This document shows positions 9,272-18,213 of a stretch of 64,000 nt of DNA, one piece after another. The position numbers were made by a program, and so were the translations under genes. The stretch is from Magnetospirillum gryphiswaldense MSR-1 v2 (lineage in GTDB: Bacteria; Pseudomonadota; Alphaproteobacteria; Rhodospirillales; Magnetospirillaceae). Where the stretch lies: positions 620,001 to 684,000 of the forward strand of contig NC_023065.1 in NCBI RefSeq assembly GCF_000513295.1, given 5' to 3'. The stretch's first letter is position 1, and each line of letters opens with the position of its first letter. A model generated the notes under the pieces. The model was given only the letters and a program-made list of their open reading frames with translations, did no database searches and had not been told where the DNA came from.

Positions 9272-9738
9272 TCCTGCAAATAGATGCCAAACTGACCAAG
9301 CAGATGGTCGACGCCGCCGAAACGGCCTATCCGGCGGAGGCTTGTGGCCTAGTGATCGGGCGCGGTAAGGGCCAGTTGATCCGGGTCACCCGGGTGGTGC
9401 CGGCTGGCAATCTGCGCGCCGATACGGGGAATTGCTTCGAGCTTGACCCGGCGGTGCGCATCGCCGTGGAAAAGGAGTTGCGTGAAACCGGTACCAAGGA
9501 TCGCATTGTCGGTCATTACCATTCCCACACCGATGGTACTGCCGACCCCTCCGGCACGGATCGGGCGATGACTTACGAGCCGGACTTGGCCTGGGTGATC
9601 GTTGGTGTGCTGGATGGTCAGGCCATCCAAACGCTGGCCCATCGGATGGATGAGAAAAAGGGGAATTTCCGCCCCGTTCCCATTCGCACGCCCAAGGGGA
9701 AAATAACCCTTGCGTCGACAGGGGATGATCAGGCATAA
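9268..9738 (+). CDS. JAMM/MPN-domain metalloprotease (Mov34/PAD-1 type)
   Basis: A 156-aa stand-alone JAB1/MPN domain. It shows the zinc motif of this family: an upstream catalytic Glu in YPAEACGLVIG and the HYHSHTDGTADPSGTD stretch (H-x-H-x10-D). Bacterial members act as isopeptidases, for instance on ubiquitin-like sulfur carriers or C-terminally extended ThiS/MoaD proteins; the substrate is not evident here. It is translationally coupled to the small membrane protein and ends 20 bp before tRNA-Glu. Confidence 0.85.
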   Translation: MILQIDAKLTKQMVDAAETAYPAEACGLVIGRGKGQLIRVTRVVPAGNLRADTGNCFELDPAVRIAVEKELRETGTKDRIVGHYHSHTDGTADPSGTDRAMTYEPDLAWVIVGVLDGQAIQTLAHRMDEKKGNFRPVPIRTPKGKITLASTGDDQA

Positions 9739-9758
9739 AACGCCCCTCGCGCCCAGAC

Positions 9759-9834
9759 GTCCCCATCGTCTAGAGGCCTAGGACATCGCCCTCTCACGGC
9801 GGTAACCGGGGTTCGAATCCCCGTGGGGACGCCA
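9759..9834 (+). tRNA. tRNA-Glu (anticodon CTC)
   Basis: A 76-nt cloverleaf. The acceptor GTCCCCA pairs with TGGGGAC, the anticodon loop CTCTCAC gives anticodon CTC, the T-loop is GGTTCGAATCC, the discriminator is G, and CCA is encoded. The 3' 44 bases are the integration target of the island: they recur at 60258-60301. The gene remains complete after integration. Confidence 0.95.
9791..9834 (+). other. attL core (3' end of tRNA-Glu)
   Basis: Matches 60258-60301 at 42 of 44 positions. The two differences (9807 C versus G, 9823 G versus C) are partners in the same T-stem base pair, so both versions fold. Confidence 0.85.
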
Positions 9835-9870
9835 GTCGAATCAATGGGTTATGATTCTTGACCTGGGTGC

Positions 9871-9889
9871 TTACCTAATTTTTACCCAA
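9871..9889 (+). other. putative integrase arm-binding site, left
   Basis: The sequence ttacctaatttttacccaa is identical to 60130-60148 and in the same orientation. It lies 37 bp inside the tRNA end. A short repeat just inside both island ends is what arm-type sites of tyrosine integrases look like. Confidence 0.6.
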
Positions 9890-10146
9890 TATGTGACGCG
9901 GATAATGCCCGTTTCCGAGACTGGCTGAAGCAGGTTCGTGGTTTGGGTGTACGAAACACCGTTCCACTGTGAGCTTGCTTAAGACAGGAGGATCTAAAAC
10001 AATCTGCCGTTTCGTGCTCGTTCTGGGATCTGCTGTGTGATTTGGTAGGGCTGTGGCAGTACGATAACAAGTGATCTCCCCCCCCCTGAATCCGGTCCAT
10101 GCGGAAGGTGAGTTTCCCGTAACCTGAAAGAAACAGGGGAACTCAG

Positions 10147-10404
10147 ATGAAGCGCCGCAGATTTTCCGAGGAACAGATTATCGGCGTCCTGAAGGAAGCC
10201 GAGGCAGGGGAGATGCCGGCGGTAGCGGTGTGCCGCAAGCACGGGATCTCGGAGCAGACCTTCTATCGCTGGAAATCCAAGTACGGGGGCATGGACGTAT
10301 CCGAGGCCAAGCGTCTGAAGGCGCTGGAAGAGGAGAATGCCCGGCTGAAGAAGTTGCTGGCCGAGGCCATGCTCGACAACGCCATCTTGAAGGATGTCGC
10401 TTCA
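10147..10404 (+). pseudogene. IS3-family OrfA, interrupted after its C-terminal coil
   Basis: MKRRRFSEEQIIGVLKEAEAG through the HTH (CRKHGISEQTFYRWKSKYGG) and leucine-zipper (ALEEENARLKKLLAEAM) to LKDVAS is a standard IS3 OrfA. The frame then runs into an inserted IS110-type end near 10410. The missing continuation (MVTPAA and the start of OrfB) resumes at 13217. The IS3 left end is probably near 10080 but its inverted repeat is not clear. Confidence 0.8.
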
Positions 10405-10454
10405 AAAAATGTATGGTCCGCCCCCTCCCTGTAAGGGTCTTGGGCGAATGGACG

Positions 10455-11895
10455 GGTCACGTCCCAACGAGTGGTGTAGCAGCGTTTGCCTGGGGATGAT
10501 GGCGCAGGGCGCGTAGCGCCCGGAGGCATCATCCCCAGGCTGGCCCGCGCGGTGCGGGTGGTCATCGTCGATCTTCGGTAGGGTTTGGTTGCGAACTCCA
10601 ACCGAACCAAGGAACCGACGATGACCGACGATATGATGAGCCTTCGTGGCCTGCTGGAAAAGAGCGCCGACGCCGATTTGCTGCGCGAGATGATCGGCTT
10701 CGCCGCCGAGCGGCTGATGGAGCTGGAGGTGGCGACGCTGACCGGCGCCGGGCATGGCGAGCGCAATCCCGATCAGCGCCTTGTCCACCGCAACGGCTAC
10801 CGCGAGCGTGACTGGGAAACCCGGGCCGGCACGGTGGAGCTGCGCATTCCCCGCCTGCGCAAGGGCAGCTATCTGCCGTGCTTCCTGGAGCCGCGCCGGA
10901 TGGCGGAAAAGGCGCTGACCGCCGTCATCCAGGAAGCCTATGTCCAGGGCATCTCGACCCGCTCGGTCGACGATCTGGTCAAGGCCATGGGCATGACCGG
11001 CATCTCCAAGAGCCAGGTCAGCCGGCTGTGCGCCGAGATCGACGGCAAGATCGCCACCTTCCTGGAGCGCCCGCTGGAGGGCGATTGGCCCTATGTCTGG
11101 CTCGACGCCACCTATGTGAAGGTCCGCCAGGACGGCCGCATCGTCTCGGTGGCGGTGACCATCGCGGTGGGCGCCAACACCGCCGGGCGGCGCGAGGTGC
11201 TGGGCCAGGCCATCGGCCCCAGCGAGGCCGAGACCTTCTGGACCGATTTCCTGCGCAAGCTGGCACGGCGCGGCCTGCGCGGCGTCAAGCTGGTGGTGTC
11301 CGACGCCCATGAAGGGCTGAAGGCCGCCATCGCCAAGGTGCTGAACGCCACCTGGCAGCGCTGCCGCGTCCACTTCATGCGCAACGTCCTGGCCCATGCC
11401 GGAAAGCAGGGCCGCCGCGTCGTCTCCGCCTTCATCGGCACCGCCTTCGCCCAGGATACCGCCATCGCCGCCCGCGCCCAGTGGCGCCAGGTCGCCGACC
11501 AGCTGCGGCCTCGGGCGCGCAAACTGGCCGATCTGATGGACGACGCCGAGGTGGACGTCCTTGCATACATGGACTTCCCCACCGCCCATCGCGCCAAGCT
11601 GCACTCGACCAATCCCATCGAGCGCCTCAACGGCGAGATCAAGCGCCGCACCGAGGTCGTCGGCATCTTTCCCAACGAGGCCGCCATCACCCGCCTCATC
11701 GGCGCTATTCTCTTGGAGCAGAACGACGAATGGGCCGTCCAGCGATCCCGCTACATGACCCTGGAATCCGTCGCCCCCTTGGGCGATGATCCGCTCACCA
11801 GCCTGCCGCCCGTCGCGGCAGCCTGATCAAACCGGCCAAGCCCGCCGGAGATCAAACGGCGATAGCGCTGTTACACCAATCCTCGGGACACGATC
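10455..11895 (+). mobile_element. IS256-family insertion sequence, complete, with 8-bp target duplication
   Basis: About 30-bp imperfect inverted repeats lie at 10455-10484 and 11866-11895 (shared cores gtcccnanga, ggtgta, cagcg). The flanking octamer aatggacg occurs at 10447-10454 and again at 11896-11903, the duplication size expected for this family. The element is 1441 bp and encodes one intact transposase. Confidence 0.85.
10621..11826 (+). CDS. IS256-family (mutator type) transposase
   Basis: About 400 aa of the mutator superfamily DDE type: the first catalytic Asp in [12 protein letters not shown], the second in [23 protein letters not shown] after it, and the C-terminal Glu region [24 protein letters not shown]. 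The ATG at 10621 ([12 protein letters not shown]) has an AAGGAACC ribosome site; the frame is open further upstream but without support. The gene is intact, so the element may still be active. A small fragment of a related transposase remains at 18016-18085. Confidence 0.92.
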   Translation: MTDDMMSLRGLLEKSADADLLREMIGFAAERLMELEVATLTGAGHGERNPDQRLVHRNGYRERDWETRAGTVELRIPRLRKGSYLPCFLEPRRMAEKALTAVIQEAYVQGISTRSVDDLVKAMGMTGISKSQVSRLCAEIDGKIATFLERPLEGDWPYVWLDATYVKVRQDGRIVSVAVTIAVGANTAGRREVLGQAIGPSEAETFWTDFLRKLARRGLRGVKLVVSDAHEGLKAAIAKVLNATWQRCRVHFMRNVLAHAGKQGRRVVSAFIGTAFAQDTAIAARAQWRQVADQLRPRARKLADLMDDAEVDVLAYMDFPTAHRAKLHSTNPIERLNGEIKRRTEVVGIFPNEAAITRLIGAILLEQNDEWAVQRSRYMTLESVAPLGDDPLTSLPPVAAA

Positions 11896-12000
11896 AATGG
11901 ACGGGAACAGTCTGCGTAAATGTATCCGGCCTCTCGCGAGTGGGCTGCTGTTGCAGCTAGGCCATGATGAGATCGGCTCGTGCGTTCCCAAATAATGGTT

Positions 12001-12021
12001 CGGGCACAGGGCCCGATTTTT
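12001..12021 (+). terminator. possible intrinsic terminator
   Basis: Bases 12001-12015 form a 5-bp GC stem (cgggc / gcccg, loop acagg) followed by atttttt. It lies in the non-coding end of the IS110-type element and may insulate against read-through. The stem is short, so confidence is low. Confidence 0.35.
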
Positions 12022-12093
12022 TGACAGGGTTTACGGCACGGCGATCAACTGCCTCGTCATCACGTCCCTTGACCTCGCAGTCTGTTGGAGCCC

Positions 12094-13144
12094 CTACGTC
12101 ATAGCCGGATCGCGGCGTTCGTAGAGGGCTCCGGGTTTAGTCAGCACCACCACCCAGGCGATGCGGGCGATCTTGGCTGCCAGCGCCACCGTCACCTTGT
12201 TTGGGTGCATGCGCTGTTGTAACTGGTCGATCCACCGCCCCAGCCGATCCCGGGACCTGTCCAAATGCAGCACGCAGGATCTGGCGCCATGGATGAGTAG
12301 ACGCCGGATGTAGGGATTTCCGCGCTTGCTGATGCCGAGCAATGTCTGCTTGCCGCCGGAGGAATGCTGGCGAGGCACCAGTCCCAGCCATGCAGCCAGA
12401 TCCCTGGCCTTGGTGAATTGATGACCGGCGCCGACAGCGGCGAGCAATGCCGTAGCCCCCAAGGCACCGATTCCCGGAATCGTCTTCAGGCGTCGAGCCA
12501 CATCACTGCACGCGGCCAGGGCGTCGATCTCCCGGCTGATCACCGCAATGCGTGTTTCCAAATGGGTGAGGTCGTCAGCCAGATCGCCCAGCAGACGGCG
12601 CATGGTTGGCGTCAGGTCGTTGCCGTCATCGGCCAAAACCCTTTTGAAGATCCAGTTTGAAGACGCCCGCGCCTTGTCGCATCGCTACGTCGTATTCCAG
12701 GCAGAACGCCCGCATCTGGCAGATCAGCCGGGTCCTATTGCGCACCATCTGGTCGCGGATGCGATGCAGAGCCTGAAGGTCGACCTGCTCGGGCTTCTTA
12801 ACCTCGACAAAGCGCATCGTCGGCCGCGTCACCGCCTCGGCGATGGCGGCGTCGATGATGTCGTTCTTGTTGGATTTGACGTAAGGCTTCACGAATTGGG
12901 CCGGGATGATACGGACTTGGTGTCCGCGCTCCTGGAGCTTGCGTGCCAGCCATTGTGATCCAGGACATGCCTCCATGCCCACGGTTGCGGCCTCGGCCCG
13001 TTCGAAGAATTGCAGCACGGTGTCGCGGCGGAACTTCACCTTCTGGATCGGTTTGCCGTCGGCATCCACGCCGACGACGTGGAACAGGTTTTTGCCGATA
13101 TAGATGCCGTAGGTCACGGCCCCCTTGGGTTTATTGCGGATCAT
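12094..13144 (-). pseudogene. IS110-family DEDD transposase, frameshifted
   Basis: The N-terminal DEDD domain (MIRNKPKGAVTYGIYIGKN to VFKLDLQKG) and the C-terminal transposase_20 domain (RRLKTIPGIGALGATALLAA, RGNPYIRRLLIHGA) lie in different frames. The frame changes near 12648, where FKLDLQKGFGR-stop replaces the expected continuous FKLDL...VLADDGNDL. A one-base indel in the caaaaggg run explains it. The element is probably immobile. Confidence 0.8.
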
Positions 13145-13216
13145 CAGAGCGGTCTCCCCGAATTGGATTGCCGACGTCCAGTGTGCGGTTGGTTGGACGG
13201 GGCGGACCATCCCATT

Positions 13217-13321
13217 AATGGTGACGCCCGCCGCCTTGCTGGAAGCCGGGGTTTGGTTGATGTCCGAGAAGGGCATCAGCCAGCGCCGAGCCTGCAAGCT
13301 GGTGGGCCTCCATCGTCTAAA
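13217..13321 (+). pseudogene. IS3-family OrfB N-terminal fragment (continuation of the split IS3 copy)
   Basis: The segment translates as MVTPAALLEAGVWLMSEKGISQRRACKLVGLHR, the join and first residues of IS3 OrfB. This is exactly what is missing after the OrfA piece at 10404. It ends abruptly near 13321, so the rest of the IS3 element is lost. Confidence 0.75.
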
Positions 13322-13424
13322 TGGAAATGGCCCGCTTCCTGGTTTGGCATGACGGCGGCAACCGATGATGCCGCCTCGGGTTCATGGGTACAGAACTTGG
13401 TCCCGCGCAGCAGAGGCCGCGGGA

Positions 13425-14666
13425 TCACCTCGACCGAGGCAAGGGAGCAAAGCGGTCCAGCCATGCCAGGACCAGGGGCATCAGAGGCGATGCCGCCTTC
13501 TTGCTGCCATGCCAGAGATGAATGAAATTCCATGAAAGACCGGTATTCGCCTCGAGCACGACGGGGCCGCGGTCAGACAGCACCACATCCCATCCAATGA
13601 CCGGAAGATCCGGCAGCAAACGCGACCCCGCTTCCACCAAGTCGACGGCTCGGGCGAAGGAATGCAAGGCACGTCCTTTGATCGGGGCGTTATTCCACGG
13701 CACATAGGGAAAGCTCTCCCCAGGCGCACGCAGGTAAAATCCCGATCCCATCACGCCTGATTCCGGATCTACAGGGATCATCAGCCCGATATTCAATGTC
13801 GTTGCGGAATGATAGCCCGGCGGCTGTATTTTTGCCGAAGCGGCAATCACCCGCGCGGCACAACCAGGTGCCCGCGCCGTCGTCAGCCGTAGCTCGACTG
13901 GAGCGTCTGCGGAAAGATCCGACATCTCCGGCGAGGCATTGAGAAATTCCTGGACGACCAGGGTGTCGGTCTCGGCCAGCTTTGTCAGAGCTCCCTCGAC
14001 GGCTTCTCGAGGCATGATGCGGGTAGGAAACCGCCCCCGGCTGACCAGAACGACGTTGGGATCTGTGGTTTGCCTCAGCGAGAGGGTTCCTTGCGCCCGC
14101 GAGCCGTGTCGGGGCTTGATGAATACGCGGTCGCCGCCACTCCATGCCCCTAAGCGGACAGCCCCCCCGCGAGGCAATTCGGCCAGCAAACGGGGGGTCG
14201 GCACCCCCACTTTCCCAAGACTTTCCGCCATGGCCAGCTTGTCCTTGGCCAATGCCTGGTCTCCGCGCGAACCGAGAACACTCCACAGGCGGATCCAGTG
14301 ACGCTCGCCGAGCCCTTCGACCGCACAGGATGTCACCAGTTCGTTGGGAATTTCGGGATTGGCGCTGTCCATGGGGTGAAGACCACGGAACCACCCATCG
14401 GCGGTCAGCTTGCACCACGTACCCAGGCAAAAAGTCGACCGGCTGCGTCGCACCGCCTTTACCGCAAAAGCCGGGCAAGCGATCAGCCATGCCATCCGCA
14501 CGACAGGCACCAGAACGGGCAGCGCCCAACTCGGCACCCGATTGCGCCATAATCGACTGGCCGTCACGCTTCGAATTCGTGCGGCTGTGGAACGGCCCCA
14601 GGAGCCAAATATCCCGCTTCCGTCAACAGGCAGACGGATCCAGATACTTCTGAAGAATTCCCACAT
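13425..14666 (-). CDS. ATP-grasp protein of the sugar-transfer-associated type
   Basis: A 413-aa protein whose second half is an ATP-grasp fold: FIKPRHGSRAQGTLSL (nucleotide lid), LVVQEFLNASPE, and the metal-binding end VIGWDVVLSDRGPVVLEANTG (Asp/Glu/Asn ligands). It resembles the ATP-grasp family found in polysaccharide and sugar-transfer loci. The reaction should be ATP-dependent ligation of a carboxylate to an amine or similar nucleophile; the substrate is unknown. The N-terminal 100 residues have hydrophobic and basic stretches. The gene is isolated between IS debris, so its association with the exopolysaccharide locus is inferred from family habit. Confidence 0.65.
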   Translation of the reverse strand: MWEFFRSIWIRLPVDGSGIFGSWGRSTAARIRSVTASRLWRNRVPSWALPVLVPVVRMAWLIACPAFAVKAVRRSRSTFCLGTWCKLTADGWFRGLHPMDSANPEIPNELVTSCAVEGLGERHWIRLWSVLGSRGDQALAKDKLAMAESLGKVGVPTPRLLAELPRGGAVRLGAWSGGDRVFIKPRHGSRAQGTLSLRQTTDPNVVLVSRGRFPTRIMPREAVEGALTKLAETDTLVVQEFLNASPEMSDLSADAPVELRLTTARAPGCAARVIAASAKIQPPGYHSATTLNIGLMIPVDPESGVMGSGFYLRAPGESFPYVPWNNAPIKGRALHSFARAVDLVEAGSRLLPDLPVIGWDVVLSDRGPVVLEANTGLSWNFIHLWHGSKKAASPLMPLVLAWLDRFAPLPRSR

Positions 14667-14762
14667 CCTATCCTTCCTCGGAATTCGGACTGCACTTAGC
14701 CGACATTTCCCAGATAGGCAGCCTATCCGCCTCCGATTGACGCCAGAATAGCCAAATTCCGG

Positions 14763-14934
14763 TCCAACCGGAAGGCGGAATGGCGCGATGGTGTCGTCGA
14801 ACGGTTCTTCAATAAGCTCAAGTACTTCAGGCGGGTCGCCACGCGCTTTGACAAATCGGCCAGGAATTTCCTGGCCGCTGTCATGCTTGCCTCAACCCGC
14901 TTGTGGATGCGGGCTTATGAGTCCTCGCGGGCCG
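14763..14934 (+). pseudogene. IS5-family transposase C-terminal fragment
   Basis: The segment translates as SNRKAEWRDGVVERFFNKLK, then YFRRVATRFDKSARNFLAAV and MLASTRLWMRAYESS, the C-terminus of an IS5-type transposase with the catalytic Glu. The upstream part is missing. Its 3' end fuses to a phage-gene fragment. Confidence 0.7.
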
Positions 14935-15318
14935 AGGTCATGGTGCCGGCCTTGATCTCGCCGTGCTCACCCAGCTTTTCCAGCAAGGGCGCTTCGCCCA
15001 GCATGATCTTGTTGACGGCGCGGAAGTCGCGGGCCGAGGTCCGGCGGCCCAACTGGCGGATGCCCGAGGGGGCGGCCTGATAGGCGGCGCGCAGGGTGCG
15101 GCCCACGGTGTCGCCCAGGATGATGCCGAAATCGCTGGTGGTGTGGAGCGCACGGGTGACCATGGCAGCGGGCGACAGGCCGGTGACCGCGTGGCCGCGC
15201 TGGGTGAGCAGTTCTCGCGCCATCTCGGCGCAGGTGGAATAGGCTAAGCGCCTCGCCGGTTCCGACAGGGCATGGGCGGGATTGATGCGGGCATAGAGCG
15301 CCTCGCCCATCTGGCGGG
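14934..15318 (-). pseudogene. phage capsid / prohead-protease gene fragment
   Basis: The minus-strand frame (TRALHTTSDFGIILGDTVGR, TLRAAYQAAPSGIRQLGRRT, NKIMLGEAPLLEKLGEHGEI) resembles the major-capsid part of Mu-like protease-capsid fusions. Both ends are cut by IS remnants and no other phage gene is nearby, so it is a passenger fragment rather than a prophage. Confidence 0.55.
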
Positions 15319-15324
15319 CTCGCC

Positions 15325-15775
15325 CTGACCCTGCGTGCCGATCGCGGCTCGTCTATGACCGACAAGGCCACCGGCCATTTGCTGGCCGATCTCGGCATTA
15401 CCAAGACCCATTCGCGGCCCTACCAGTCCAACGACAATCCCTACTCGGAGAGCCAGTTCAAGACAATGAAATATCGCCCTGAGTTCCCCGACCGCTTCGG
15501 CTCCATTCAGGACGCCCGTGCCTTCTGCCGCCGCTTCTTCGACTGGTACAACAACCGCCACCACCACAGCGGCATCGGGTTGCTGCCCCCCAAAAAAACA
15601 GGTCCATTCCGGCCGGGCCGTGCAGATCCACCATCAGCGTCAGATCGTCCTCGACGCCGCCCACGCCCGTCACCCCAACCGCTTGGTCCGCGCTGCACCC
15701 CAGGCCCCCGACCATGCAGACGGCGGCCTGGATCAACCCGTCCGAAAACTCGCAAAGGGCGGCTACCTAAACTGA
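15325..15775 (+). pseudogene. IS3-family OrfB transposase C-terminal fragment, frameshifted
   Basis: The segment runs LTLRADRGSSMTDKATGHLLADLGITKTHS, then the region with the catalytic Glu (NPYSESQFKTMKYRPEFP) and DWYNNRHHHSGIGLLPP. A frameshift in the ccccccaaaaaaa run (about 15587-15599) follows, then RQIVLDAAHARHPNRLVRAA in another frame. The N-terminal half is lost. Its right terminus (15778-15804) is repeated in inverted orientation at 17521-17548. Confidence 0.75.
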
Positions 15776-15777
15776 TG

Positions 15778-15804
15778 AGGACAATGTCTCAATCGCGTTG
15801 ACCC
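15778..15804 (+). repeat. IS3-type right end, inverted partner at 17521-17548
   Basis: The shared tgtctcaatcgcgttgac in the right end of the IS3 remnant recurs as its reverse complement at 17524-17541. The two ends face inward around the radical SAM gene, as in a composite transposon remnant. Confidence 0.7.
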
Positions 15805-15937
15805 GTTCCGGGGCGCACTCCTTCCAACTAAATTGTCCATGAGCCCTTCCTCCTATGTGGAGTGGCCAGTTTCTAATGGCGCCCGACAAAATTGGCCGGC
15901 TGTTGATTCAGGTCGACCTCAATGACCCTGATGGGCC

Positions 15938-17446
15938 TTACATCCCGAAAGCCTTGCGGAATTCGTTAGCGATGCTGGATCGATAGCGCCAGACGAGGCT
16001 GGCGTTGTAGCGGAGGTCACGCCACGACGTCAGAGAACGCCACAGAAAGATGAGGATTTTCAGGCGCTGAAATCGCCGGAAGCGTTTCTGGATGTCTGCG
16101 GGGCTGAACTCGGAGGTGGTCAACTGGTTGGCTGCGTACGGAAGCGACGGATCGCGCAGGCCGTCTCGTTCGACGATGCGGCCAAGTTCGGTGCCGGGCA
16201 ATGCTACCGCCAGGTTCATCCCCGGCCACACACCGAAGCGGAAGTAGCGGGCCAAGGCGTATCGGAACGTGGCGTCGATATCCTCGAGCCGCTCGCCCGG
16301 AAGGCCCACCACGTAGAAGGCCATCAGGCGAAGTCCCTCCTGGTGGGTAAAGACCATCAGGTTATCCACCTGGGCCAAGTCGAGACGCTTTCGCACTACC
16401 TTGTCAAGAACGTTTTGGACAGCGGATTCGATGGCGACAGCTAAGTATTGGCATCCCGATTCCCGGGTGCGCCGGACCCGTTCCAGTGTCCAGCCGTCGC
16501 CCCGCACGCCATTGGGGGTGTCCCATGGAAGGCGCGGCAGCAGCTCGAGCAGAATGTTCAGCAGCCGATCATAACGCTCGCTATCATGGGTCAGGTTGTC
16601 ATCCTCAAAATGGATGAAGTCGATGGCGTAGCGCTCGCGGAGCAGGGCGATATGACGCCGGATGTAGTCGGGGGAATGGGCGCGCCAGCGATAGCCCATG
16701 GTGGCATGGATGGAACAAAAAGTGCAGCGGTGCGGACATCCCCGGCTGGTGATCATGGTCACCGCCCGTTGGCCCCACTCTCGTGTTCGCGGCGAGAAGC
16801 CGTTGGCCTGAAGCTCGAAATAACGCTCCACATCCACCATGTCGTAGGCCGGCAGCGGCAGATCGTCCACCTCCTTTATGAAATTCACCTTGACCAGGGG
16901 GTGGTCTCGTAGCAATCGGCGGTCCTCCGGGCGACCGAGTACACCGGGAATGGCAGGGGTCTCGCCAGCCTCAAGACAGCGCAGAAGGGCCAGCATGCGC
17001 TCTTCGCCCTCACCGACCACCACGTAATCGACGCAAGGCTGCTCCAACGTTTCCTCGGGAAAGACCGAAACATGGGGGCCGCCCATCACCACCACGGCGT
17101 TCGGACAGGCCTGTTTGGCGACTTCTGCCATGCGTAACGCCTGTGGAAACTGCGCAGAGAACATGTTGGAGATGCCGATCACGTCGGGCGCTATCTCCGC
17201 GATGCGCTTCCCCATGGTGGCCTCATCGTCTCCGAACAGGGTGACCCGGCCGCCCTTCTCCTGGGTGGTAGTGAAGCTGGCGCTGAGACGCGCGTCGTAA
17301 ACGCGGACATCCCCAGCCCAGCCGTTTTCGCGCAGGAATGCCACGATTGAAAGGATGCCAAGCGGAATGCTCACCTGTGGCCGGGCATTCATCCCGCGAT
17401 AGTGAACACTCTGATTGGGAATGCACAGAAGCAGCCGCTTCACCAT
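15938..17446 (-). CDS. B12-binding-domain radical SAM protein
   Basis: A 502-aa protein. The N-terminal part (residues about 1-170) looks like a B12-binding Rossmann domain (PDVIGISNMFSAQFPQAL, VVMGGPHVSVFPEETL). The radical SAM core carries the cluster motif SRGCPHRCTFCSIHA (CxxxCxxC, near residue 235) and FIHFEDDNLTHD, GCQYLAVAIESA and MAFYVVGLPGE strands. This is the BchE/class B methylase-like family, which performs radical methylations, oxidations or phosphonate and polyketide tailoring; the product is not predictable. The gene stands alone between two inward-facing IS3 ends. It could be part of a metabolite pathway carried by the island. Confidence 0.75.
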   Translation of the reverse strand: MVKRLLLCIPNQSVHYRGMNARPQVSIPLGILSIVAFLRENGWAGDVRVYDARLSASFTTTQEKGGRVTLFGDDEATMGKRIAEIAPDVIGISNMFSAQFPQALRMAEVAKQACPNAVVVMGGPHVSVFPEETLEQPCVDYVVVGEGEERMLALLRCLEAGETPAIPGVLGRPEDRRLLRDHPLVKVNFIKEVDDLPLPAYDMVDVERYFELQANGFSPRTREWGQRAVTMITSRGCPHRCTFCSIHATMGYRWRAHSPDYIRRHIALLRERYAIDFIHFEDDNLTHDSERYDRLLNILLELLPRLPWDTPNGVRGDGWTLERVRRTRESGCQYLAVAIESAVQNVLDKVVRKRLDLAQVDNLMVFTHQEGLRLMAFYVVGLPGERLEDIDATFRYALARYFRFGVWPGMNLAVALPGTELGRIVERDGLRDPSLPYAANQLTTSEFSPADIQKRFRRFQRLKILIFLWRSLTSWRDLRYNASLVWRYRSSIANEFRKAFGM

Positions 17447-17520
17447 AATCTCCTGTCGCCCTCTTTTGCTTTAGCAGCAAATCCTTCCTGGTGACCAACT
17501 CTATTCGATCGGGGCTGGAA

Positions 17521-17780
17521 CCTGTCAACGCGATTGAGACAGTGTCCTTCGTCAGCTTAAGCAGGGGCCTTTGGGAGTTTTCGGGTGGGTTCACCCAGGC
17601 TGCCGTTGGCGTGGCCGGGGCCTGGGGTGCGGTGAGGTGAGGACGAAGCGGTTGGGGTGGCGGGCGTGAGCGGCGTCGAGCACGATTTGTCGTTGATGGC
17701 GGAGTTGGCCGGTTGGGGCGTCAGCAAGCCGACGCCGCGCATGGCCTGCACGGCTTCGACCTCTTGAGCCATCGACAAGT
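17521..17780 (-). pseudogene. IS3-family OrfB extreme C-terminal remnant with right end
   Basis: The minus strand encodes RQIVLDAAHARHPNRF in one frame and the tail with TRKLPK in others, matching the tail of the remnant at 15600-15775. Its terminal repeat is at 17521-17548. It is multiply frameshifted and truncated near 17780. Confidence 0.6.
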
Positions 17781-17861
17781 TTGGTATCAGGTCTCGATCC
17801 GCTGGGTCAAGCGGGCGACCCGCCCCTTGGAATCGGTGACGGCTGGACGTAATCCTACAAC

Positions 17862-18015
17862 ACCACCTGCTGGGCGGGGTGATCGAAGCGCACCGTGGTC
17901 AGCCAGCGCTGGTAGCGGTAGGCCAAGGTCCAGCCCTTCTTGCCGGTGTAAACGCGGCCATGCCACCGGCGCCATTCGCGCCAAGCCGGCGATGTTTCCG
18001 TTGAATCTGGGCAAA
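17862..18015 (-). pseudogene. possible IS110-type transposase fragment
   Basis: The minus strand reads WREWRRWHGRVYTGKKGWTL, AYRYQRWLTTVRFDHPAQQVVL, then a stop. The pattern resembles the middle of IS110-type transposases, but the stretch is too short to be certain. It abuts other IS fragments. Confidence 0.4.
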
Positions 18016-18085
18016 GTTGGTGGGCTCCGACGCCCATGAAGGCATCAAGGCCGCCGTTGCCAAGGTGCTGTGCGCGTCGTGGTGT
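18016..18085 (+). pseudogene. IS256-family transposase fragment
   Basis: VGSDAHEGIKAAVAKVLCASW matches the second catalytic-Asp region of the intact IS256 transposase at 10621-11826 ([21 protein letters not shown]). Only about 23 codons remain. Confidence 0.7.
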
Positions 18086-18093
18086 GTTCGGGC

Positions 18094-18213
18094 CTACGGC
18101 CACCCCGCCTGTACGACTGCCGCTTTGACTGGACCAGCATCTTCGCCGCCGTCGAACCCGCCGCCGGCGCCGAGTTCGCCCTGGTCGCGGCTGTTGCCAG
18201 GGCTTTTAGCCAA
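18094..18213 (+). pseudogene. IS630-family transposase fragment
   Basis: RLYDCRFDWTSIFAAVEPAA followed by GAEFALVAAVARAFSQ resembles the beginning of the IS630 DDE domain. Its stop overlaps the 3' end of the ABC transporter gene. The block 17450-18213 is otherwise a graveyard of IS pieces without an intact gene. Confidence 0.5.

Larger units (their letters stand above)
10412..13211 (-). mobile_element. IS110-family (IS1111-like) element inserted in the IS3 copy, itself split by an IS256 element
   Basis: The left end atggtccgccccctcc (10413-10428) matches the reverse complement of the right end (about 13195-13210, atggtccgccccgtcc) at 15 of 16 positions, as in IS1111-type IS110 elements with subterminal repeats. 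It separates the OrfA and OrfB parts of the host IS3 element. Its own transposase is frameshifted. Confidence 0.7.

Noticed and set aside
10402-11604. 400-aa minus-strand open frame
   Set aside because: Shadow of the IS256 transposase gene.
14934-15318. prophage
   Set aside because: A single truncated capsid-like fragment between IS pieces; no other phage gene nearby.
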